Below are positions 54,613 to 63,836 of a DNA stretch of 64,000 bases, one piece after another. The stretch is from Ensifer sp. MPMI2T. Lineage in GTDB: Bacteria; Pseudomonadota; Alphaproteobacteria; Rhizobiales; Rhizobiaceae. Made by a program: the position numbers and the translations under genes. Every line of letters starts with the position of its first letter. The stretch's first letter is position 1. The DNA is taken from NCBI RefSeq assembly GCF_004827385.1, contig NZ_SRXN01000004.1, positions 223,574-287,573 of the forward strand. The letters are read 5' to 3'. Below the pieces are notes generated by a model. The model was not told where the DNA came from. It worked only from the letters and a program-made list of their open reading frames with translations, and ran no database searches.

Positions 54613-55362
54613 TTACGCGCGGTCTTGCACTTTGGGTGCGCCGGCTGGCTCCCCGCCGCGCAAGAAAATCAGTTCGAGGAAATTCTCCATCCAGGTTCGC
54701 AAGCGGTGATCGTGGATCATTCGCCCCTCAAGATGCGCCTTCCCGATCTGGGCGCCAGGCAGCACGAAGCGGTGCGCGCCATGGACGACCCAGCGGTGCA
54801 TCATCGCGCGCGTCAACTCGCCATGAAACTGAATGCCCCAGGCGTTCTCGCCGTAGCGGAAGGCCTGGTTCGGATAGGTCTCGCCGGTCGCCAGCAACTC
54901 GGCGCCGGCTGGCAGATCAAATCCTTCCCGATGGAAGTGATAGACCATGGCCGGCCAGTCCATCAGCGCCTTGCCGGCTTCGGTCGCCTTTAGCGGATAC
55001 CAGCCGATTTCCGTCATGCCCTCGTGATGCGGCGCGACCTTGCCGCCGAGATTGCGGGCCAGCATCTGCGCGCCGAGGCAGATGCCGAGATAGGGCTTGT
55101 TCTCGAGGAGCGGAACTGACAGCCAGTCGATTTCGCGGCGGACGAACTCTTCCTCGTCGTTGGCGCTCATCGGGCCGCCGAAGACGATGGTTCCGGAATG
55201 GCCCTCCAGCGTCGGCGGCAGTTCGTCGCCGAGGGCGGGGCGGCGGATGTCGAGCGCAAAGCCCTTCTGCTGGAGAATCTGCCCCACGCGGCCGGCGCTC
55301 GATCGCTCCTGATGCAGGATTATGAGGATTGGTCTTTTGACGTCGTCGGCCTCTGCAGGCAT
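54613..55362 (-). CDS. Class I glutamine amidotransferase-like protein
   Basis: A 249-residue stand-alone GATase1 of the GMP-synthase-like group: GTIVFGGPMSAND, nucleophile Cys in YLGICLGAQMLARNLGG, and catalytic His in WGIQFHGELT. No synthetase domain is attached. It may hydrolyse gamma-glutamyl compounds, but the substrate is unknown. Its ATG is 1 bp after the TerB-like stop, so the two genes are coupled. Confidence 0.88.
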   Translation of the reverse strand: MPAEADDVKRPILIILHQERSSAGRVGQILQQKGFALDIRRPALGDELPPTLEGHSGTIVFGGPMSANDEEEFVRREIDWLSVPLLENKPYLGICLGAQMLARNLGGKVAPHHEGMTEIGWYPLKATEAGKALMDWPAMVYHFHREGFDLPAGAELLATGETYPNQAFRYGENAWGIQFHGELTRAMMHRWVVHGAHRFVLPGAQIGKAHLEGRMIHDHRLRTWMENFLELIFLRGGEPAGAPKVQDRA

Positions 55363-55363
55363 T

Positions 55364-55846
55364 TCAGTCTTCCTGCTGCGCGTCGTTCTCCTCCTTCGCG
55401 TCGATCTTGGCGGCAGCCTCCTGCCGCTTCAAGATGCGATCGCGTCCGGATACGCCCAGGAGGTCGGCGATCCGCCAGATCACATGATCTTCCATTTCGT
55501 TGCGGATGCCATCGGCGTAAACGATCTCCCACAGCGTGCCGACAAGCTCGATCCGCTGCTCTTCGGATAGATGGCGCTTGATTTCCGCGGTGAACTTGTA
55601 GAAGTCGATCGCCTCGCTTTCGGCGGTCTCGCCTACCTCGATGAGCGCATCGAGACCTTCGTCATCGAGCTGATACTGTTCCTCGATGATATCGCGCATC
55701 TTGCGGCGCTCGGCAGCCAGAACGGTGCCGTCGGCCTCCATCACCTGGACGCACAGCGCGATCACGGCGATGCGCGGGTCGCCTTTTTTAATGGACGCCG
55801 GGGGGCCCGCCAAATTTTCCAGAAACGCTTGGAACCGCTCTAACAT
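55364..55846 (-). CDS. TerB-like family protein
   Basis: A 160-residue helical protein: PRIAVIALCVQVMEADGTVL, LDALIEVGETAESEAIDFY and LWEIVYADGIRNEMEDHVIW form the acidic, Asp-containing helices of the TerB fold. The name comes from tellurite resistance, but these chromosomal copies have no proven role. ATG 55846 is given; GTG 55858 is also in frame. It follows hemY by 12 bp. Confidence 0.8.
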   Translation of the reverse strand: MLERFQAFLENLAGPPASIKKGDPRIAVIALCVQVMEADGTVLAAERRKMRDIIEEQYQLDDEGLDALIEVGETAESEAIDFYKFTAEIKRHLSEEQRIELVGTLWEIVYADGIRNEMEDHVIWRIADLLGVSGRDRILKRQEAAAKIDAKEENDAQQED

Positions 55847-55870
55847 CTCTCCGTCCACAATCTCCGAGGT

Positions 55871-57487
55871 TCAAAACAGCCGGAAGCTCGCCTTTTCCGA
55901 CGTTTTCTCGCCGGTGGTGGCTTCGCGAACGCCGGGATCGTCCGGCGGACGGCCGAAGAAGGGAGCCGGCTCTTCCTCCGCTTCCTCTTCCTTTTTCCTG
56001 GCAGGAGAGGGAGCAGGCTCCTTCCTCTCCGGAACCTTGATCATCGTCTCCCGATCGGCTTCCACGACGGCTGGCGTTGCTGCTGCCGGTGTGGGCTTTG
56101 GCGTCGCTGGCGCTGCCACGTGCTCGGCGGTCGCGACTGGCGGAAGGCTGCGGATTGCTTCGTCGGCGCTCGGATGACCATTTTTGAGCTTGTCGGAAAG
56201 CTGCAAGGCCGGGGTCTTCCATTCGAAGGCGTCGAGCCGGCCGCTGACCGGCGATACCGGCAGCCAGGACGGCGAGGTGACGCCGTCGGCGGTCCAGGCC
56301 GGATCGCGCGGACTGCGCAGCGCCTGCGCCATCCAATGGCGGATACGGCCCTCGTCGCCGGTGTCCGCCTCCTCGATATCCGCGAGCAGCAGGAAGACGC
56401 TTTCCGTCGGTTCGAGCCGCGCAGCCGCTTCGGCCTTGGTACGGGCAAGCGGCAGTTCGCGTGCCTCGAGTGCAGCCTCCGCGACCGCCGATAGCGCCAC
56501 CGCATTGTTGCTGCGGAGCGATTCGAGCTTCTTCGCACGCTTCAAACGATCAAGGGCGGAATCGCCTCCGCGCGCTCTGACATAGAGCCGTGCAACGTCC
56601 GGATGCGGTTGCTGCTTCCATATCTTTTCGAGGACTCCCGCGCCCTTGCGCAGGTTATCTTCGCGGAACAGGGCCTTGGCCGTCACCAGCGCCGCCGGCA
56701 CGAGGCTGTCGTCGAGTTTCAGCGCGGCAAGGCCGTCGTCGCGCGCTGATTTCGGGTCAGCGTCGAGCTTCGCCATCGCGCGGGCGGTGAGAAGCACGGC
56801 CTTCTTCCGGTCCGCCTCCTTGCGCTCAAGGATATTGGCGGCGCGACTCTGGTCGAGAAGGCGGATCGCCTCGTCCCATTGTCCTGCCTGGCTGCGGTGA
56901 TCCAGCGTCGCCAGCGTCGCCCACGGCAGGTGCGGCGCCTTCTCCGCGGCGCGTTCCGCATATTGCCGGGCCGCCTCGTTCGCGCCGAGCCGCTTGGCTT
57001 CGAGGAACAGGCCGCGCAGGCCGAGCTCGCGCGTTTCCGGATCGTCGGCCATCAGCTCGAATTTCTTGCGCGCGTCGTCGTATTTTCCTTCGATCAGCGC
57101 GGTCTGCGCCTCAAGCAGGTGGATGAGAGGCTCCTGATCGGCGCTGATCAGGCCCCGGCTTCGCGCCGACATCTTACGGGCAAGATTGGCATCGCCGGCA
57201 CCGGCGGCGATCAACCCCGTCGAAAGCGCCTGGTAGCCGCGATCACGCTTGCGGGCGCGAAAATAGCGCGTGACGGTATAGGGCGACATCCATATCGTGC
57301 GGAGCAGCCAAATCACGATCAGGACGGCGGCAAAGAGCGAGATCAGAATGGATGCGGCGCGCATCAGGGTCATTTCGATGCGCTGTCCCTGCCAGATCAG
57401 TGACAGCTCCCCCGGTCGATCGGCGAGCCACGCGAAACCGAGGCCGAGACACAGTACGAGGAGGATGAAGAACAATATACGGATCAT
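55871..57487 (-). CDS. hemY: HemY-like tetratricopeptide membrane protein
   Basis: A 538-residue protein: two N-terminal membrane helices (FFILLVLCLGLGFAWLAD; AASILISLFAAVLIVIWLL), a HemY_N-type loop and TPR helices up to about residue 420. The C-terminal 110 residues are a disordered Pro/Ala/Glu tail. HemY is found with hemC/hemD in proteobacteria and may organise late heme synthesis at the membrane; this is not the protoporphyrinogen oxidase called HemY in Bacillus. Confidence 0.87.
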   Translation of the reverse strand: MIRILFFILLVLCLGLGFAWLADRPGELSLIWQGQRIEMTLMRAASILISLFAAVLIVIWLLRTIWMSPYTVTRYFRARKRDRGYQALSTGLIAAGAGDANLARKMSARSRGLISADQEPLIHLLEAQTALIEGKYDDARKKFELMADDPETRELGLRGLFLEAKRLGANEAARQYAERAAEKAPHLPWATLATLDHRSQAGQWDEAIRLLDQSRAANILERKEADRKKAVLLTARAMAKLDADPKSARDDGLAALKLDDSLVPAALVTAKALFREDNLRKGAGVLEKIWKQQPHPDVARLYVRARGGDSALDRLKRAKKLESLRSNNAVALSAVAEAALEARELPLARTKAEAAARLEPTESVFLLLADIEEADTGDEGRIRHWMAQALRSPRDPAWTADGVTSPSWLPVSPVSGRLDAFEWKTPALQLSDKLKNGHPSADEAIRSLPPVATAEHVAAPATPKPTPAAATPAVVEADRETMIKVPERKEPAPSPARKKEEEAEEEPAPFFGRPPDDPGVREATTGEKTSEKASFRLF

Positions 57488-57505
57488 CTATTCTTCTTCC
57501 CTCCT

Positions 57506-58765
57506 TTAGCCGGCAGTGCCGGTACGCGTCATGGTCTGCGCCACGGCGGCATCGATGGCGGTCTCGACGCGCAGGCGCTGATCGAGCTTCGCCTTGAAAC
57601 CCGCCCCGGCCGATTTCGCCGCTTCGGGCAGGCCGCCCCACTCCAATGATGCGCCCTTGAGGTCGCCATTGTTGAGCTTGTCTTCGATGCGCGCGATCAC
57701 CGCTTCCGGCGTATCGCCCTCGACGCTGCCGACCGGCCTGATGCGGATGCCGGACATGGCGTTCGAGACGAGGCGAGCGAAAATGCCCTCGTTCGGATCG
57801 GGCTGGTTGAGCGCATTGAGCATCGCGTCCGCCGTTTGCGGGAAAGCAGCGCGAAGGTCGGTCCGAGTCGCCACGCCGGTCGCGGCGTCCTGAGCCAGGT
57901 CCTTCACCGTCGCATCGTCGGGCGCGATGCTGCGCAGGGCGTCGAGTTCGGCCAGGAAAGGCCCGCCGCGATCGATCGCTGTCTTCAGCGCCGTGACGGC
58001 GACGGCCTTCGCCATCTGAATGTCGTTGACCGGCTCGTTGAGCTTCTGTTCCGCCTGGTCGATGCGCCCTGCAAGCTCAGCCTTGGCGGCGGCTGCCGAC
58101 TGCTCGGCATCCGCGAGGCTGGCTTTCAGCCCGGCGACTTCCTTGGTCAGGTTGGCGACCTCCGCTTCGAGCGCGGTGATCTGCGGCGCGCTCGCACCAT
58201 CCGCACCCGGCTGCTTGGCGGCCTGTTCCAGCGCCGCAAGACGGTTCTCCAGGGGGCCGATGTCCGTGGCCGGCGCCGATTGCGATGCGATCTGCGTCTT
58301 GATTGCCTCGATTTCGCTGGCGAGGCTTTGCTCGAGGGCGGCGCTGCCGCGATCGGGTCCGAGCGGCGGAATATAACCGGCATATTGCAGCACGCCGGCG
58401 CCGAGGAGCGTTACGAGACCGCCGAGAATGCCGGCTGCCAACGCACCCGCGCTCGTCGCCTGTCTCTGCGGCGCCGGCTGTGCCATTGCTCCGTTGCTTA
58501 AATGCGGGGGTTCTTCGTCAAAGGCGGCCGCGGCGGCGTCGGCGCGCTCCTCCTCCGACTGTTCTTTCGCGTCAGCCCCGTCTGCCGAGTCCGCCGCGTT
58601 TTCGGTCTCTGCCTGGCTCGCTGAAATCTCGGCGGGCTCGTCGGTGACCGATTCCTGGCTTGCGACAGATTCGGCTTCGTCGGTCGCCGCCTTTTCCGCC
58701 TGGAGGTCGATCGTCAGCGGTTCCTTCTCGGATTTCGAGCGGCGCGGCGGGTTTTCCGATACCAT
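57506..58765 (-). CDS. Alphaproteobacterial mitofilin-like (HemX region) protein
   Basis: A 419-residue protein: acidic disordered N-terminus (about 1-105), one membrane helix (AGALAAGILGGLVTLLGAGV), a coiled coil (about 150-245, with ALEAEVANLTKEVAGLKASL) and a C-terminal mitofilin-signature domain. It is the homologue of mitochondrial Mic60, in its usual place between hemD and hemY. Known to bend membranes in alphaproteobacteria. Confidence 0.87.
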   Translation of the reverse strand: MVSENPPRRSKSEKEPLTIDLQAEKAATDEAESVASQESVTDEPAEISASQAETENAADSADGADAKEQSEEERADAAAAAFDEEPPHLSNGAMAQPAPQRQATSAGALAAGILGGLVTLLGAGVLQYAGYIPPLGPDRGSAALEQSLASEIEAIKTQIASQSAPATDIGPLENRLAALEQAAKQPGADGASAPQITALEAEVANLTKEVAGLKASLADAEQSAAAAKAELAGRIDQAEQKLNEPVNDIQMAKAVAVTALKTAIDRGGPFLAELDALRSIAPDDATVKDLAQDAATGVATRTDLRAAFPQTADAMLNALNQPDPNEGIFARLVSNAMSGIRIRPVGSVEGDTPEAVIARIEDKLNNGDLKGASLEWGGLPEAAKSAGAGFKAKLDQRLRVETAIDAAVAQTMTRTGTAG

Positions 58766-58979
58766 GGTGACCTCTTACCGTTGCATTGCCTATCGGCCTA
58801 TTATGACAAACGTAATCAGGCGAACTCCTAAGGGAAAGCCCCCAACTCCGTTTTTGCCGGAAATGCCGTCAGATGACTCCAAGGAAGGTCGGCACGTGCG
58901 CGAAAAACCGGTGCCGGCTTTGCTGTTCACGCCGCAACCATGCGGCCGATCATCGCTTAAATACCGCCACGGGCGTGGG

Positions 58980-59693
58980 TCAGAGGAGCTTCAGAAGGTT
59001 TTCCTCGTCGGGCATCGCGGCGACTTCCGTCGCTGCGTCGGCCGGTAAGGCCTCCGCTGTCGATGCACTGAAGCAAAGATAGCGCGGGGCAAAGGCCGCG
59101 GCGCTGAGACGGCTCTGCGAGAGAAGAGCGGCAAACTGCCGCGCGGTTTCGCGGGAATAGAGCAGTACGGCGTCAAACCGCCCCGTGCGCAGAAGGCTGG
59201 AGAGCTCATCCGGACGATAGGCGAGCGGCGTCATCCGGTAGCATTCGACGGTCCTGTGATCGGTCCCGTGCTGTCGCAGCGCCCGTTCCAGGCCATCGGA
59301 GCGTGGAGAACCGGCGAGATAAAGCAGCGGTTTGGGCAGCCCTGCGGCGAACGCGGCTGCAATCGTTTCGGCGAGACCTTCGCCCGTGCCGGGACCGACA
59401 TGAATGTCGGTGAATCCCAGCTCCGCAGCGGCGCGACCGGTCGCCTCGCCGACGCAGAAGAGCGGTGTTGCCAGGTGCGGTTCGAGCGCACGACCCAACG
59501 CTCCGAGCACTCGGGTTGCTTCCGCGCTCGTCACCGCGATGGCGCCGTGGCTTTGCTGCAATGCGGTCTCGATAGCGGCCGCGAGATGCTCTGCCTGCAT
59601 GAGCGGCAGCAGGATCGCTTCGTGGCCGATCGCCTCGAGCTTTAGCGCCGTCGCGGCAGCGGCCGGGTGCGGCCGAGTGACGAGCACGCGCAT
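58980..59693 (-). CDS. hemD: Uroporphyrinogen-III synthase
   Basis: A 237-residue HemD: RVLVTRPHPAAAATALKLEA start, AIAVTSAEATRVLGAL, LFCVGEATGRAAAELGF and LLYSRETARQFAAL in the two-domain fold. HemD sequences are poorly conserved; gene order after hemC supports the call. It cyclises hydroxymethylbilane to uroporphyrinogen III. About 214 bp of unassigned sequence separates it from the mitofilin gene. Confidence 0.92.
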   Translation of the reverse strand: MRVLVTRPHPAAAATALKLEAIGHEAILLPLMQAEHLAAAIETALQQSHGAIAVTSAEATRVLGALGRALEPHLATPLFCVGEATGRAAAELGFTDIHVGPGTGEGLAETIAAAFAAGLPKPLLYLAGSPRSDGLERALRQHGTDHRTVECYRMTPLAYRPDELSSLLRTGRFDAVLLYSRETARQFAALLSQSRLSAAAFAPRYLCFSASTAEALPADAATEVAAMPDEENLLKLL

Positions 59694-59697
59694 CGGC

Positions 59698-60627
59698 TCA
59701 CGTCCAGCTCGAAAAGAACCCCGGTCCGGCCTTGGCGCGGATCTCTTCGCCGGCCCTGCGCCCGAGTTCGGCCGCCTCGGCCGCCTTTCCCTCGACGGCG
59801 ATGCGATGGCAGGTTACGCCGTCCGGCGTCAGGATCATGCCGAAAAACCGAATATGCGCGCCGTCCGATTGGGCGTGGCCAGCGATCGGCGTACGGCAGG
59901 ACCCGTCAAGCGTCGCCAGAAAACCGCGTTCGCAGGCGACGGCCTCGTGGGTGCGCCTATCGTCGATGGCGGCAAGCAACGAATTGACGCGCGTATCGTC
60001 GACGCGGCTCTCGATGCAGATCGCCCCTTGCGCCGGCGCCGGCGGAAATTCCTCCGGATCGAGCAGTTCGGTCGGCACGTCGGTCATGCCGAGCCGCTTC
60101 AAGCCGGCATAGGCGAGCAGCGTGCCGTCGACCTGGCCTTCCGCGAGCTTGCGCAGCCGCGTTTCCACCTGGCCCCGATAGGTGATCACGTTAATGTCGG
60201 GCCTGAGGCGCCGAATGAGCGCCTGACGACGCAGCGACGACGAGCCGACGGTGGCGCCGTGCGGCAGGTCCAGGAGTTTCGCTGCCGTCCGTCCGACAAA
60301 GGCGTCGCGAACGTCCTCGCGCGGCAGGAAGGCGGAGAGGGCGAGCCCGTCCGGCAGCTTCGTCGGCATGTCCTTCGACGAATGCACGGCGAAATCGAGG
60401 TCGCCCGATGAAAGCTGTTGTTCGAGTTCCTCGGTGAACAGGCCCTTGCCGCCGATCTCCGAAAGCGATCGGTCGGTGATACGGTCCCCCTTGGTGGACA
60501 GGATCACGATCTCGAATGTTTCCGGCGGCAGACCATGAGCGGCGGCGAGCCGGTCGCGCGTTTCATGCGTCTGGGCGAGCGCCAGCGGGCTGCCGCGCGT
60601 GCCGATGCGGAAAGGTTTCGTTTGCAT
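59698..60627 (-). CDS. hemC: Hydroxymethylbilane synthase
   Basis: A 309-residue porphobilinogen deaminase. [13 protein letters not shown] at the start, [26 protein letters not shown] and the dipyrromethane-cofactor Cys near 244 ([13 protein letters not shown]). It joins four porphobilinogen units. It starts the hemC-hemD-mitofilin-hemY group and is divergent from tsaD, with a RIME1-like repeat in the shared promoter region. Confidence 0.97.
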   Translation of the reverse strand: MQTKPFRIGTRGSPLALAQTHETRDRLAAAHGLPPETFEIVILSTKGDRITDRSLSEIGGKGLFTEELEQQLSSGDLDFAVHSSKDMPTKLPDGLALSAFLPREDVRDAFVGRTAAKLLDLPHGATVGSSSLRRQALIRRLRPDINVITYRGQVETRLRKLAEGQVDGTLLAYAGLKRLGMTDVPTELLDPEEFPPAPAQGAICIESRVDDTRVNSLLAAIDDRRTHEAVACERGFLATLDGSCRTPIAGHAQSDGAHIRFFGMILTPDGVTCHRIAVEGKAAEAAELGRRAGEEIRAKAGPGFFSSWT

Positions 60628-60646
60628 CCTCGGTCATCCGTTGTTA

Positions 60647-60749
60647 CTGCATGCTTCCTTAAATCGGGACCGATTTAAGGATAAAACCATGCAGCAGTTC
60701 AAAGCGTTACAGCGTCCTTTGTGCTTCTGGAAAGACGCACGGCGCTGAT
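60647..60749 (+). repeat. RIME1-like repeat, complete
   Basis: CTGCATGCTTCCTTAAATCG ... AACCATGCAGCAGTTCAAAG ... GCACGGCGCTGATA, in the intergenic region between divergent hemC and tsaD. Confidence 0.85.
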
Positions 60750-60804
60750 AGAAGTTCCGTGTACCCACCTTTCCTTGCGACCGCAATCTTTGAGTAGAGC
60801 ACAT

Positions 60805-62010
60805 ATGTCCGCGCCCCTGCGTATCCTCGGCATCGAAACAAGCTGCGACGAAACCGCGGCGTCCGTCGTGCTGCGGGAAAAGGATGGCAGCGGCCGGATC
60901 CTCGGTGATGTCGTGCTCAGCCAATTGGAAGAGCATAGCGCTTATGGCGGCGTCGTTCCGGAGATTGCCGCGCGCGCCCATGTCGAGGCACTCGATACGC
61001 TGATCGAGGAGGCGCTGCTACGCGCCGGCGTCAAGCTTGCGGACATCGACGCGGTCGCTGCGACAAGCGGTCCCGGGCTAATCGGCGGCCTGATCGTCGG
61101 GCTGATGACCGGCAAGGCGATTGCGCGGGCGACCGGCAAACCGCTCTATGCCGTCAACCACCTCGAAGGTCACGCGCTGACGGCCCGGCTCACCGATAGT
61201 CTGACCTTTCCTTATCTGATGCTGCTTGTCTCGGGCGGCCACACGCAATTGATCCTGGTGAAGGGCGTCGGCGACTACGAACGCTGGGGCACGACGATCG
61301 ACGACGCGCTCGGTGAGGCCTTCGACAAGACCGCAAAGCTGCTCGGACTTCCCTATCCGGGCGGGCCGGCGGTCGAGCGCATGGCCCGGACGGGCGATCC
61401 CAAGCGCTTCGACTTTCCGCGCCCGCTCGGCGGCGACGCGCGGCTCGACTTTTCCTTCTCCGGCCTGAAGACGGCGGTTCGCCAGGCGGCTCAATCGCTG
61501 GAGCCCGTGACGGAGCAGGATATCGCCGACATTTGCGCCTCCTTCCAGCGCGCCATCTCGCGTACCCTTAAGGACCGTGTCGGGCGCGGGCTGAAGCGGT
61601 TCACGGCGGAATTCGCGGCCGTCGATCAACCGGCACAAGATCACGATGATCTTGGATTGAAATCCAAGATCATAAACGTGATCGATTCCAGTAGGTCAGA
61701 GCGGGATGCGGGCGGAAAACCGCTTCACACTTTTCCTCATCCCGCTCTGGTCGTCGCCGGCGGGGTTGCCGCCAATCAGGAGCTGCGGACGACGCTTCAG
61801 GAGCTTTGCGACCAGAACGGCTTCCGCTTCGTGGCCCCGCCGCTTCAGCTTTGCACCGACAATGCGGCGATGATCGCCTGGGCCGGCGCCGAGCGGCTGG
61901 CGGCGGGACTGGCGGCGGATGGCCTCGACGTTGCGCCCCGCTCGCGTTGGCCGCTTGACAGCCAGGCGCAGGCATTGATCGGTTCCGGCAAGCGCGGCGC
62001 CAAGGCATGA
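60805..62010 (+). CDS. tsaD: tRNA N6-threonylcarbamoyladenosine transferase TsaD with an in-frame repeat insertion
   Basis: A 401-residue Tsa[29 protein letters not shown] (metal ligands), [25 protein letters not shown] and the C-terminal [20 protein letters not shown] are intact, so it is probably active in t6A synthesis, an essential tRNA modification. The family is usually about 340-365 residues. The excess is an insert at about residues 278-315, just before [13 protein letters not shown], encoded by a palindromic repeat at 61638-61748. ATG 60805 is the family start; an in-frame upstream extension overlaps a RIME1-like element. It overlaps gpsA (ATGA). Confidence 0.94.
   Translation: MSAPLRILGIETSCDETAASVVLREKDGSGRILGDVVLSQLEEHSAYGGVVPEIAARAHVEALDTLIEEALLRAGVKLADIDAVAATSGPGLIGGLIVGLMTGKAIARATGKPLYAVNHLEGHALTARLTDSLTFPYLMLLVSGGHTQLILVKGVGDYERWGTTIDDALGEAFDKTAKLLGLPYPGGPAVERMARTGDPKRFDFPRPLGGDARLDFSFSGLKTAVRQAAQSLEPVTEQDIADICASFQRAISRTLKDRVGRGLKRFTAEFAAVDQPAQDHDDLGLKSKIINVIDSSRSERDAGGKPLHTFPHPALVVAGGVAANQELRTTLQELCDQNGFRFVAPPLQLCTDNAAMIAWAGAERLAAGLAADGLDVAPRSRWPLDSQAQALIGSGKRGAKA
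61638..61748 (+). repeat. Mosaic palindromic repeat inserted in the tsaD coding sequence
   Basis: 111 bp, exactly 37 codons. First stem GATCTTGGATT/AATCCAAGATC, perfect 11-bp arms. Second stem AGAGCGGGATG/CATCCCGCTCT, with GCGGGCGGAAAACCGC between. Blocks ATCATAAACGTG, GCGGGATGCGGGCGG and CTTTTCCTCATCCCGC match the intergenic copy at 889-999. No stop codon arises in the tsaD frame. Confidence 0.9.
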
Positions 62011-63008
62011 TGGACAAAATGAGCGAAAAACCGAAGATCGTCGTCGTTGGAGCCGGAGCCTTCGGGACCGCGCTCGCGGCCGTCGCGGCAGCGACAGGCA
62101 ATGCCAAGGTGACATTGCTTGCCCGGCGACAGGAGACCGTCGAGGAATGCTACCGCACGCGCCGCAACGACGCATTTCTGCCCGGCATTCCGCTTCCGGC
62201 AGGACTTGCCTTTTCCTCCGATACCGGAGTGCTTATGGACGCCGATATCGTCCTCTTCGCCATGCCCTCGCAGGAGCAGCGGGCCGCCGCCCGCAGCTAT
62301 GGCGCCTCGATCGGCACCGACGCGACAATCGTCACCTGTGCAAAGGGCATGGAGCAAGCGACGGGCCGGCTCCTGACCGAAGTGCTCGACGAGGAGTTGC
62401 CGGGCTATAACGTCGGTGTGCTGTCCGGTCCCGGTTTTGCCGCCGATATCGCCAGGGGCCTGCCGACGGCTATGGTCGTTGCGGCGCGCGACAGCGAGAC
62501 CGCCACGGAACTCGCGGAAACCCTTTCCGGCCGGACGTTTCGGCTCTACCCCTCGGCGGACCGCATCGGCGTGCAGCTTGGCGGGGCGCTTAAAAACGTG
62601 CTGGCGATCGCCTGCGGCATCGTCGAAGGCGCGGGGCTCGGCGATTCGGCCCGCGCGGCGCTGATCTCCCGCGGCCTTGCGGAAATGTCGCGCTTCGTCG
62701 TGGCCCAAGGCGGTGAACCCGATACCGTGCGCGGGCTCTCCGGGCTCGGCGATCTCGTCCTGACAGCGACGAGCCACCAGTCGCGTAACCTGCGCTTCGG
62801 CATTGCGCTCGGCAGGGACGGGCCAGCACGAGGAAAGGGCGGAGAACTGGTCGAGGGCGCTTTTGCCGCGTCGGTCGCCGCCCGCGTCGCGCACGACCTT
62901 GGCGTCGACATGCCGATTACCGAGGCGGTCGCCGCCATCATCGACGGAAGGCTCGATGTCCGCACCGCCCTGGAGCAGTTGATGTCACGCCCGATTACTC
63001 AGGAATAA
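62007..63008 (+). CDS. gpsA: NAD(P)H-dependent glycerol-3-phosphate dehydrogenase
   Basis: A 333-residue Gps[21 protein letters not shown] (Rossmann), [33 protein letters not shown], the catalytic Lys in [14 protein letters not shown] and [18 protein letters not shown]. It makes sn-glycerol-3-phosphate for phospholipids. ATG 62007 overlaps the tsaD stop; MSEKPK at 62019 is a possible internal start. tsaD-gpsA is a widely conserved pair. Confidence 0.96.
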   Translation: MMDKMSEKPKIVVVGAGAFGTALAAVAAATGNAKVTLLARRQETVEECYRTRRNDAFLPGIPLPAGLAFSSDTGVLMDADIVLFAMPSQEQRAAARSYGASIGTDATIVTCAKGMEQATGRLLTEVLDEELPGYNVGVLSGPGFAADIARGLPTAMVVAARDSETATELAETLSGRTFRLYPSADRIGVQLGGALKNVLAIACGIVEGAGLGDSARAALISRGLAEMSRFVVAQGGEPDTVRGLSGLGDLVLTATSHQSRNLRFGIALGRDGPARGKGGELVEGAFAASVAARVAHDLGVDMPITEAVAAIIDGRLDVRTALEQLMSRPITQE

Positions 63009-63086
63009 TTCGCCAGCGGGACGGGCAAAGGCGTAAAGCGGCTTTCCGCTCGCCTCCCGCTCCGATCGACAACGTCAGGAGGAACC

Positions 63087-63380
63087 ATGCTCTTTGCACT
63101 TCTATGCACGGACAAGCCCGGCGGGCTGCAGCTCAGGCTGGATACGCGTCCCGATCACCTTGCCTATCTCAACGATCTCAACGCCAAGGGCATCCTCAAG
63201 ATCGCTGGGCCCTTTCTCGGAGAGGACGGCAAGCCTACGGGAAGCCTGGTGATCGTCAAGACCGAGACGCTTGAAGAGGCGAAGGCAATCGCCGAGGCCG
63301 ACCCCTATGCCAAGGCGGGTCTCTTTTCGAATGTCGAGATCAAGGCCTACAACTGGGTCTTCAACAATCCGGAGGCGTGA
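63087..63380 (+). CDS. YciI-like protein
   Basis: A 97-residue YCII-domain protein. FALLCTDKPGGLQLRLDTRP, HLAYLNDLNAKGILKIAGPF and DPYAKAGLFSNVEIKAYNW, with the Asp/His positions of the family. YciI proteins have a dehydratase-like fold of uncertain role. AGGAGG precedes the ATG. It overlaps or abuts the EVE gene, so the two form an operon, an arrangement common in rhizobia downstream of gpsA. Confidence 0.9.
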   Translation: MLFALLCTDKPGGLQLRLDTRPDHLAYLNDLNAKGILKIAGPFLGEDGKPTGSLVIVKTETLEEAKAIAEADPYAKAGLFSNVEIKAYNWVFNNPEA

Positions 63381-63385
63381 GGGCG

Positions 63386-63817
63386 ATGGCTTTCTGGCTT
63401 TACAAATCCGAGCCGAACAAATGGTCCTGGCAAATGCAGAAGGACGCCGGCGAAAAGGGTACGGAATGGACCGGGGTCCGCAATTACCTCGCGCGCAACA
63501 ACATGCGGGCGATGCAGATCGGCGACAAAGGCTTCTTCTATCACTCCAACGAAGGCCTGGAGATCGTCGGCATCACCGAGGTCTGCGCGCTGTCGCACCC
63601 GGATTCGACGGCTGAAGGCGATGACCGCTGGGACTGCGTCGATATCCGCGCCGTCATGGACATACCGCGCCCGGTCTCTCTCAAGGAGATCAAGGAAAAT
63701 CCGAAGCTCGCCAAGATGTCGCTCGTGACCTCGATGCGGCTTTCGGTGCAGCCGGTCACCGACGACGAGTGGATCGAGGTCTGCCGCATGGGCGGGCTCG
63801 ACAACCCGCCGCGCTGA
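63386..63817 (+). CDS. EVE-domain protein
   Basis: A 143-residue EVE (PUA-like) protein: FWLYKSEPNKWSWQMQ, TGVRNYLARNNMRAM, GDKGFFYHSNEGLEIVGI and MSLVTSMRLSVQPV. EVE domains read modified bases in DNA or RNA; here a housekeeping role in RNA is likely, as the solitary alphaproteobacterial type is widespread and not in a defence island. ATG 63386 is preferred; a GTG at 63377 overlaps the YciI stop. Confidence 0.9.
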   Translation: MAFWLYKSEPNKWSWQMQKDAGEKGTEWTGVRNYLARNNMRAMQIGDKGFFYHSNEGLEIVGITEVCALSHPDSTAEGDDRWDCVDIRAVMDIPRPVSLKEIKENPKLAKMSLVTSMRLSVQPVTDDEWIEVCRMGGLDNPPR

Positions 63818-63836
63818 GAATTCTTCTTGAAGACCG

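Noticed and set aside
55364..55846. TerB-like protein as evidence for a tellurite/phage-resistance cluster
   Set aside because: No terA, terC, terD or terZ nearby; it lies in the heme operon neighbourhood as in other rhizobia.
61845..62894. Open frame opposite the end of tsaD and gpsA
   Set aside because: Antisense of two conserved genes, no motif.
63087..63817. YciI-EVE pair as part of a modification-dependent defence system
   Set aside because: The neighbours are housekeeping genes, and no nuclease or McrBC-type partner is present; solitary EVE proteins are common in alphaproteobacteria.
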